Assembly: GCF_003711515.1 (NCBI RefSeq)
Contig: NW_021167088.1
Span: 768,351 to 832,350, forward strand
DNA length: 64,000 bases
Origin: Sodiomyces alkalinus F11
Lineage: Eukaryota > Ascomycota > Sordariomycetes > Glomerellales > Plectosphaerellaceae
Direction: 5' to 3'
This document shows, in pieces, positions 58,701 to 64,000 of this stretch. How positions within the stretch are numbered: position 1 is the stretch's first letter; each line of letters starts with the position of its first letter. The translations under genes were made by a program, and so were the position numbers. Below the pieces are notes generated by a model. That model saw only the letters and a list, made by a program, of their open reading frames with translations. It was not told where the DNA came from and searched no databases.

Positions 58701-58808
58701 CAGCTGTACGCGCTCGACGACAAACATGGGCAGAGTCCCGTCGCCTAAGCTAAGGTCGAGCAGCGCCCCGTTGCCGGCCGCGAAGCCGTCGGATGAGTTG
58801 AGCGCCAT
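55702..58808 (-). CDS. VPS18: Vacuolar sorting protein Vps18/Pep3 (HOPS/CORVET core)
   Basis: Class C Vps subunit needed for tethering and fusion at endosomes and the vacuole. Exons: 58808-58583, 58473-55884, 55786-55702, giving 966 residues. Intron 1 (109 bp, GTACGG to TTCAG) is placed so that the junction reads DIDDIDLPKK. Intron 2 (97 bp) splits the RING domain, and its removal gives CILC. The N-terminal half forms the beta-propeller/Pep3 domain (Pep3/Vps18/deep orange family); the middle has clathrin-heavy-chain-like helical repeats. The C-terminal RING-like finger (about 880-950) has CYVCGLP, FPCQHSFHSDC and the final CILC. Last residues are DNLSEWAV. Length matches yeast Pep3 (918) and other fungal orthologues. 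The last exon lies beyond the stop codon of the unspliced frame at 55751. Confidence 0.92.
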
Positions 58809-59760
58809 ACTGGCAGGGTCATCTGCTCGTCCTGGCCATACGAGGTTGAAGTCGAGGTTGGTTTACAGCTCTGACCGGTGGATTCGTTTCCCGCGAGTTC
58901 TTGGTCGGCGGTTGGAGGGATCTTCCGTGGTGAAGTTGGAACGTTTCTGAGGCTGTTGGGGGGGAGAATGATGTCGGTGGATGGTGGATTGGGGAAGCTC
59001 TGGTCGTGAGTTGCCCACCTCAGCAAGCTAAGGTACCTTACCTAACCTTATGCAGCTGTTAGGTACCTTGCCATCTTGACGCCTGGAAGAGCGCAGTACT
59101 GGATACCTCATCTCTCACATAAATAGATGGTCTGAATATGTACTGTGTGACATATGGGCTTTCTCCCCACTTCCCAATAGTGGAGTACTCGTACTTTCAG
59201 GACATAATACTGCGTACATCGAGCGACTAAAACATATAATTATACGAAGTCTAACGGTGATATATCATAACAATGGGCATCTGTATGCGTTCGTACGTAC
59301 ACTCTCCTTGCAATGCAGACGGCACACACCAGCACGTACAAGAAATGCTAGATCGAAACGAGGTAAAACATCGCCCAAGAATTTCGCGAGCTGATATTCG
59401 TGCAATGAATGGCTTAAAAAGGGAAAGAAAGAAGAAAAGAAGTCGCTCAATCCCAACAAATGGCCGGAAGGGACGAAGAAAAAACAAAAGAAGAAGAAAA
59501 ATGTACAACGAAGATATGAAGCCCGTCCCTCTATGATTCACAGTATCCCTATTCCCGCACTGTTTTCAACACAGCCCCTAAATCGTCCGTCGCCGCAGAT
59601 ACGACATAACATGGCGATGCTGACGATTGCTGAGACTCTATCACGTCTCTCTGACTCGGCCCTTCGTCCGACGACTGATCCGTGCGCGTCCGCGTATATC
59701 GAGTTGGCCTTTTCTTTGAAAGCTTCTGCGGCCTTCCAGATTTGCATCTTGGTGCGCACT
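58809..59760. promoter_or_regulatory. VPS18 promoter and methyltransferase 3' region
   Basis: About 950 bp. Carries a 19-base sequence (59028-59046) identical to one at 15278-15296, containing TAAGGTACCTTA. No supported gene. Confidence 0.5.
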
Positions 59761-61276
59761 TTACTCGTTCCCTTCCCGCGCAACATCTTCTGGCTTTCGT
59801 TCCGGTTCCTCGCCCGGCTTGCCTGTCGTGTCCTTGTTCGGTTTCGGGTTCATCGGTTTCCGGCCGATCATGACGCGAACCTTGATATTGAGTCCCTTGG
59901 ATTTTATCGGGTCTCTCGCAATCCGAGATATGTCCCTGGCCACATTGTAGCAGGCCTCCTTCAGCTTCTGAGGCTCCCATCCCATGTACTGGGTCAGCAG
60001 CCGCAATGTCAACGCCTCCATGCCGTCCACGCAGGCAATTAGCCAGAGCTTGCCCTCGTTGGCCTCGATATTGATGGGGATGACGTGTTCCGTGATCTTG
60101 ACGTCGACGAACCCTGCGTCGGTCAGGAACACGGGATTGACGTGGTGCAGGTTACGCTGCCGTCCTGATTTGTTCGCCGCGGTAACCAGCTCCGCGGCCA
60201 GCCTATGCATGTCCGAGTCTGGAGGGAAGTTGGAAACGATCGACTTGACGCCGCTCCCTGAGTTGTCAAAGTCGGCGATCTCCAACCAGCCGCCGGGCTT
60301 GAGGACCTTGTAGGCCTGCTGATAGATAAAGGGCCAGTCGCGGAAGGCACCCATGAGATCCCGCATGTGGACCAGGTCGAAAGAGTCGGCTTCTCGTTCC
60401 CATTCCAGTTCCGCATCGTCGATCTCAAAGAAGCAGTTGGCCGGCACAGATGTCGGTTGGATGGCCGATATGTCTGTCCCGATCACCTCACACCCTGGGT
60501 ATCTGTCCGAAAATGCCATGGCCCATTCGCCGATGCCCGTACCGATGTCTAGGACTTTTTGCGGGTTCTGGATCGGTGCCGTGCATACTTCGCCTCCGAA
60601 TATCTCGAGGAAAGTCCTGTGAAGAAGACTCAACCGGCACTGCTCGTACTCGTCATTTGGCATGTAATATGTCTGGCAGTAGCGGCGGCCGTGAATCCAG
60701 CGGTAATCCAGATCTTGTTCAGTGAGAGACCGTGTCGATGCCCTACAGCTGGTGTTAGTTGCGACGCTACGTGGGAGTAAGTGTTGCTACCCCGTGCCGA
60801 TAGCTAGGATGGGGCTGAGGGGGAGAACGAAGGGAAGAAAGAAAAAGAAGAAAAGAAAAAAAAAGGGGGGGGGGGGGCAAATGTAAGAGGTAGAATGAAT
60901 GGGACGGAAGAGGGTAGCACACTAACATTTCCACGTCTTGATCGGTCACATAGGGCATCTCCGACCGATAAGCAGTCACAATAGAAGGGTATTCGCTCGG
61001 GGGAGCAAAGGTGGACACGCCATCGCTCACGTCCGATTCCCGATCATCAGCGTCACGGGTGCTGCTGACACTGGTCATCCCATATTCCTCAGAACCCGCG
61101 ACGCTCGTCAGCTCCGTGCCGGTTCCTTGTTCGCTTTCGGGGACATCACTCGACAGCGCGCCGTCACTGGTTTGTCCTTCGGTGGAGAGGGTGGACATGG
61201 TATTCCGATCCAGCGATCTCTGCGGGTCGTGCTGACGGGATGCCTTGCGCTTCTTCGTTCGACGACTCTTGGCCAT
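59761..61276 (-). CDS. LaeA-like SAM-dependent methyltransferase
   Basis: Seven-beta-strand (class I) methyltransferase of the fungal LaeA-like group; LaeA regulates secondary metabolism and development, but substrates of most relatives are unknown. Proposed exons: 61276-60921 and 60742-59761, giving 445 residues. The N-terminal ~118 residues are charged and Ser/Thr-rich. Exon 2 begins with the landmark DYRWIHGRRYC and YYMPNDEYEQ, followed by motif I VLDIGTGIGEWA (SAM-binding Gly-rich loop), motif II acidic residue in VIGTDIS, and motif post-I FDLVHMRDL, then VLKPGGWLEIAD. The C-terminus is a Lys/Pro/Glu tail. The intron (178 bp) has a weak inferred donor (GTGCTA), a 13-base C-run and tandem acceptors (CCAG and TGTAG, six bases apart). 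No companion biosynthetic gene is nearby. Confidence 0.82.
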
Positions 61277-64000
61277 TAGAGCTACCGCGGTAATCTCCAC
61301 AGGCACGCCGCGTATGTCATGCTAGTTGGCCACAGCCAAAACCCCGACCCAACCCTGGCGCGACACCAGACCAGTCTCGCACGCGTGGTTGTCGAGGGTG
61401 GGAGGGAGGAAAAAAGAGAGAGAAAGAGAGACGGCGAGCGTTCTTCAGAGTGAAGAATCAAGAATATGTGGAAACTGCGCCAAAGAGGCTAGAACGGCTG
61501 TTGCGATGAGAATACTTTGGTGATTCGGACGACCGCTCACTCCTACTTCTATTCTGCCTGGCTTGCCGATGAGGAATGGAGAAGGGGGCCATTCGAGGAC
61601 TTTCCGAAGGGGGCGTAGTGGCCAGGCAAAGCGGACAATCGCCCGAAGTTCGTTTGCTTGAATAGCAATAGATCCGAGAAACCAAAGGGAAGTTGGAGCG
61701 TTGAAGCGAGCGACGAGAATGTGTATACGAAGGAAGCAAATTGAGGAGGTAATACGGAGGTATGGAAAGTGTGAATGGAAGGACAGCTGCGGGAGCCGGG
61801 AGCTAGAGATTTGGGGGGAACACACTTCCGTTGGTCTATGCGCAGATGGGCTGGCCCCAGTGGGGAGGCATCAGCCGCCCAAGTGGTTGGTGCGCGCATC
61901 GCCAGTTTGCTGTGGAGGTATCCTCGTCTTGTCTGGCTGGGCTGGTTCCAGTCAGGGTGCATTGTCCCCGCAAAAAAAAGAAGGAAAAAAAAAATACGTC
62001 TGGGTTAGTTGAGACGGAAATGGAATGGTCCTTCGGTCGTGCTAAGCTAGCGGCCCTTGGTGTGTCAGGGTCCAGGGGCTTGGTATTAGGCTACCTTAGC
62101 TACGACTTGTACGGATACTTCCTCTGAAGTACAGATACTGTACGACTCTGGTGGTCCGATCCCATCCGTTTGGATAAAGCCTCTAATTCTTCATTACCTA
62201 TACCTTACCTATCTCACAATAGGGGTTTCTATTTCTATTACTTCATCCTTCGCCTACCTACTTTCAAGGTTCGTTGTCACCGCCGCTCCTAGGCCATTTT
62301 CATCTCCGTGCCGTTTGTTGTCGACACATACACATTTTCACCTCGTTCTCGCTGGTAGCGTTCCTGAGGTGCTGTATGTATATGTATGTATAGGCATGCA
62401 CTTCGTAATACAGGACGGGGGGCACCCGATGAGAGGGGCCCAGCGCCCTTTTAATCAACATATGTACATGTATGCAGGTTTAGGTGACCGGGTATGCGGG
62501 CATGGGATACCGTCGGTCGTCTGGTTGGGCCCCAAAGATTTCCCTTAATCCCCCGAAATGACAGTCCTGAAGTCCGTACAAGTTAAACGCATTCGGTTTT
62601 CCCATGCTGCTGTCGCGTGGGAGCTACAACACATGCACAGATGGGCAACTACAAAGTACGAATACGACACATGCCAGCGGGACCGAGTAGCGGACTGGGC
62701 ATGTCTGTAGGTAATTATCTGCAGAAGCCGAGGCTCGGTTCGTCCACCACAGACTTGGACCTGGGACGTCCATCCCATAAACGACTTTGGCACGGACCGA
62801 CTTGACGAAACAGCGAATAAGGTAAGGCTGCCTTACCTTTTAACCACGTTGTCTACGCATTTCGACGTTGCAATGGGGATAGGCTTGGTTTAGCGCCCCG
62901 TTGGCTCTCTCCTTAGCTTGAAAGTACCCCTTGGCATCGTGGAAACGAGACGCCTAACAAGCCCGTGGTTGACTCCGGAGTGTTTGAGTACGCGTGTCTG
63001 CAGATTAATGAGTTAGGCAGTATCAGGAGGGTCCCTATAATATAAGTCTTTGAACAGGATAGTCTAATTGGTGTTGCCATGCCATACCTACCTTACAAAC
63101 TAACCTTATGGATGGAAGTACGGTTACGGAGATGGATGTTTGGACAGCAATAAAGAGTGCTCCTCCTCAACGTTAACCCAAGAATTTCCAGCGGAGACCG
63201 GCCCATTTCTTAAATAAATTCCCGCTGTCACCCAATGGTCCTGGCGGGAGTCAGAGCACGGTGCGCTTCATGAACCACCCACCGTTGTTACAATTCCATC
63301 GCTACATCTGTCAGATATTGCCTCTTCTCCTTACTCCCTGTGACCCCTGCTCGTGCGTACTGCTCCTGGCTTAGCTGGACAATTCAGCATGTTGGGTGAG
63401 GTTGCATTACCTGACTTTCACCTGTCATCGTTTCCTTCCTTTGCGCTTTTCGAGGAATGAGAGGGCGTCGGCCATCCCGACGGAAGCACGTCGTGGTTCA
63501 CGACCATTTCCAGGTCACGAAGTAGGTGCACGAAGCAGAGTGTATTCATTGCATTCAAATCTATCGATTACAGCAAAGCCCGGCCCAGGGCACATGAGCT
63601 TTCCAATGCGTCTATATGCTGCAAGTTCAACCAAGCGCCATGTGTCCCCCATAAAAAAAGTCATCGTGGGAATCCCCGCAAAGCATGGAACATGATAGAT
63701 ACATAACGCGGCAGAAACGCGAGAGAAACAATAAGAGAAACGGGCTGAGAAAGCGCAATGAAAAAATATAAAAAAGAAATGGGAGATGATGCTCTCGCTT
63801 TCCTGAACTTGCTCGCCCGAAAGTCATGCCATGCCATCAATGTAACGCTTCCAGCTTCTATGCAAACCATCTAGTACGCCGAGTCTAGTGGACTTCTCTT
63901 TTCTAAAAAAGAAAAAAGTGGGGGGGAGAGAGCAAGGCGGGATCCGTGCCTTGCCTGTTGCCGTTTCATCGTATTCAAACCGGGACAGCATGGACGCCGT
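61277..64000. other. Terminal intergenic region
   Basis: 2.7 kb from the methyltransferase start to the window end, with its likely promoter and leader. Contains the perfect AAGGTAAGG/CCTTACCTT hairpin at 62819-62839. No supported gene; small open frames have no domain. Confidence 0.5.
62819..62839. repeat. Perfect 9-bp inverted repeat (TAAGGTA family)
   Basis: Arms AAGGTAAGG and CCTTACCTT separated by CTG. Confidence 0.85.

Noticed and set aside
1..64000. CRISPR arrays, insertion sequences, prophage, or large transposons
   Set aside because: No spaced direct repeats, no transposase, integrase or reverse transcriptase motifs, and no long terminal repeats were seen.

Overview
The window is 64 kb of nuclear DNA from a filamentous ascomycete. 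It is probably a Sordariomycete, judging by the Neurospora/Magnaporthe-type architecture of the STE11 kinase, PDS5 and RCO1 homologues; that placement is inference. Evidence for a fungus: short spliceosomal introns (about 60-180 bp, a few of 300-500 bp) with GTNNGN donors, CTAAC/CTGAC branch sites and YAG acceptors; single genes spaced 1-4 kb apart on both strands; and fungal-only families. I found no operon, CRISPR array, IS element, phage gene, rRNA gene or intact tRNA gene.

Sixteen protein-coding genes can be supported, with about 26 introns placed by hand. Left to right: PDS5 cohesin factor (+, 5' end cut by the window edge); Zn2Cys6 transcription factor (-); bZIP factor (+); STE11-type MAPKKK (-); GNAT acetyltransferase (+); prephenate dehydratase PHA2 (+); P-loop sulfotransferase-like protein (+); mitochondrial mL67/MHR1 (-); HSP104 disaggregase (+); RRM+PUF RNA-binding protein of the JSN1/PUF2 type (+); RCO1-like double-PHD protein (-); EBP1/PA2G4-type M24 pseudo-peptidase (-); SNF5 chromatin remodeller subunit (+); gamma-glutamylcyclotransferase (+); VPS18 RING protein of HOPS/CORVET (-); LaeA-like methyltransferase (-).

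The genes are mostly conserved housekeeping and regulatory functions: cohesion, chromatin (RCO1, SNF5), MAPK signalling, proteostasis, mRNA control, vacuolar traffic, aromatic amino acid and glutathione metabolism, and mitochondrial translation. They do not form a pathway or biosynthetic cluster. Only the Zn2Cys6, bZIP, sulfotransferase-like and LaeA-like genes look accessory.

I did not find a convincing new biological system. The points worth a second look are in gene structure and non-coding DNA: a GC-AG intron that splits a zinc cluster; two stop-free 3n introns that a naive ORF call would translate; introns with a C-run followed by a T-run; several families of 11-20 bp GTAC-core or TAAGGTA palindromes dispersed between genes and densest around 31 kb; and a degenerate tRNA-like locus with pol III A and B boxes. 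A 20-N gap at 17931-17950 marks an assembly break.
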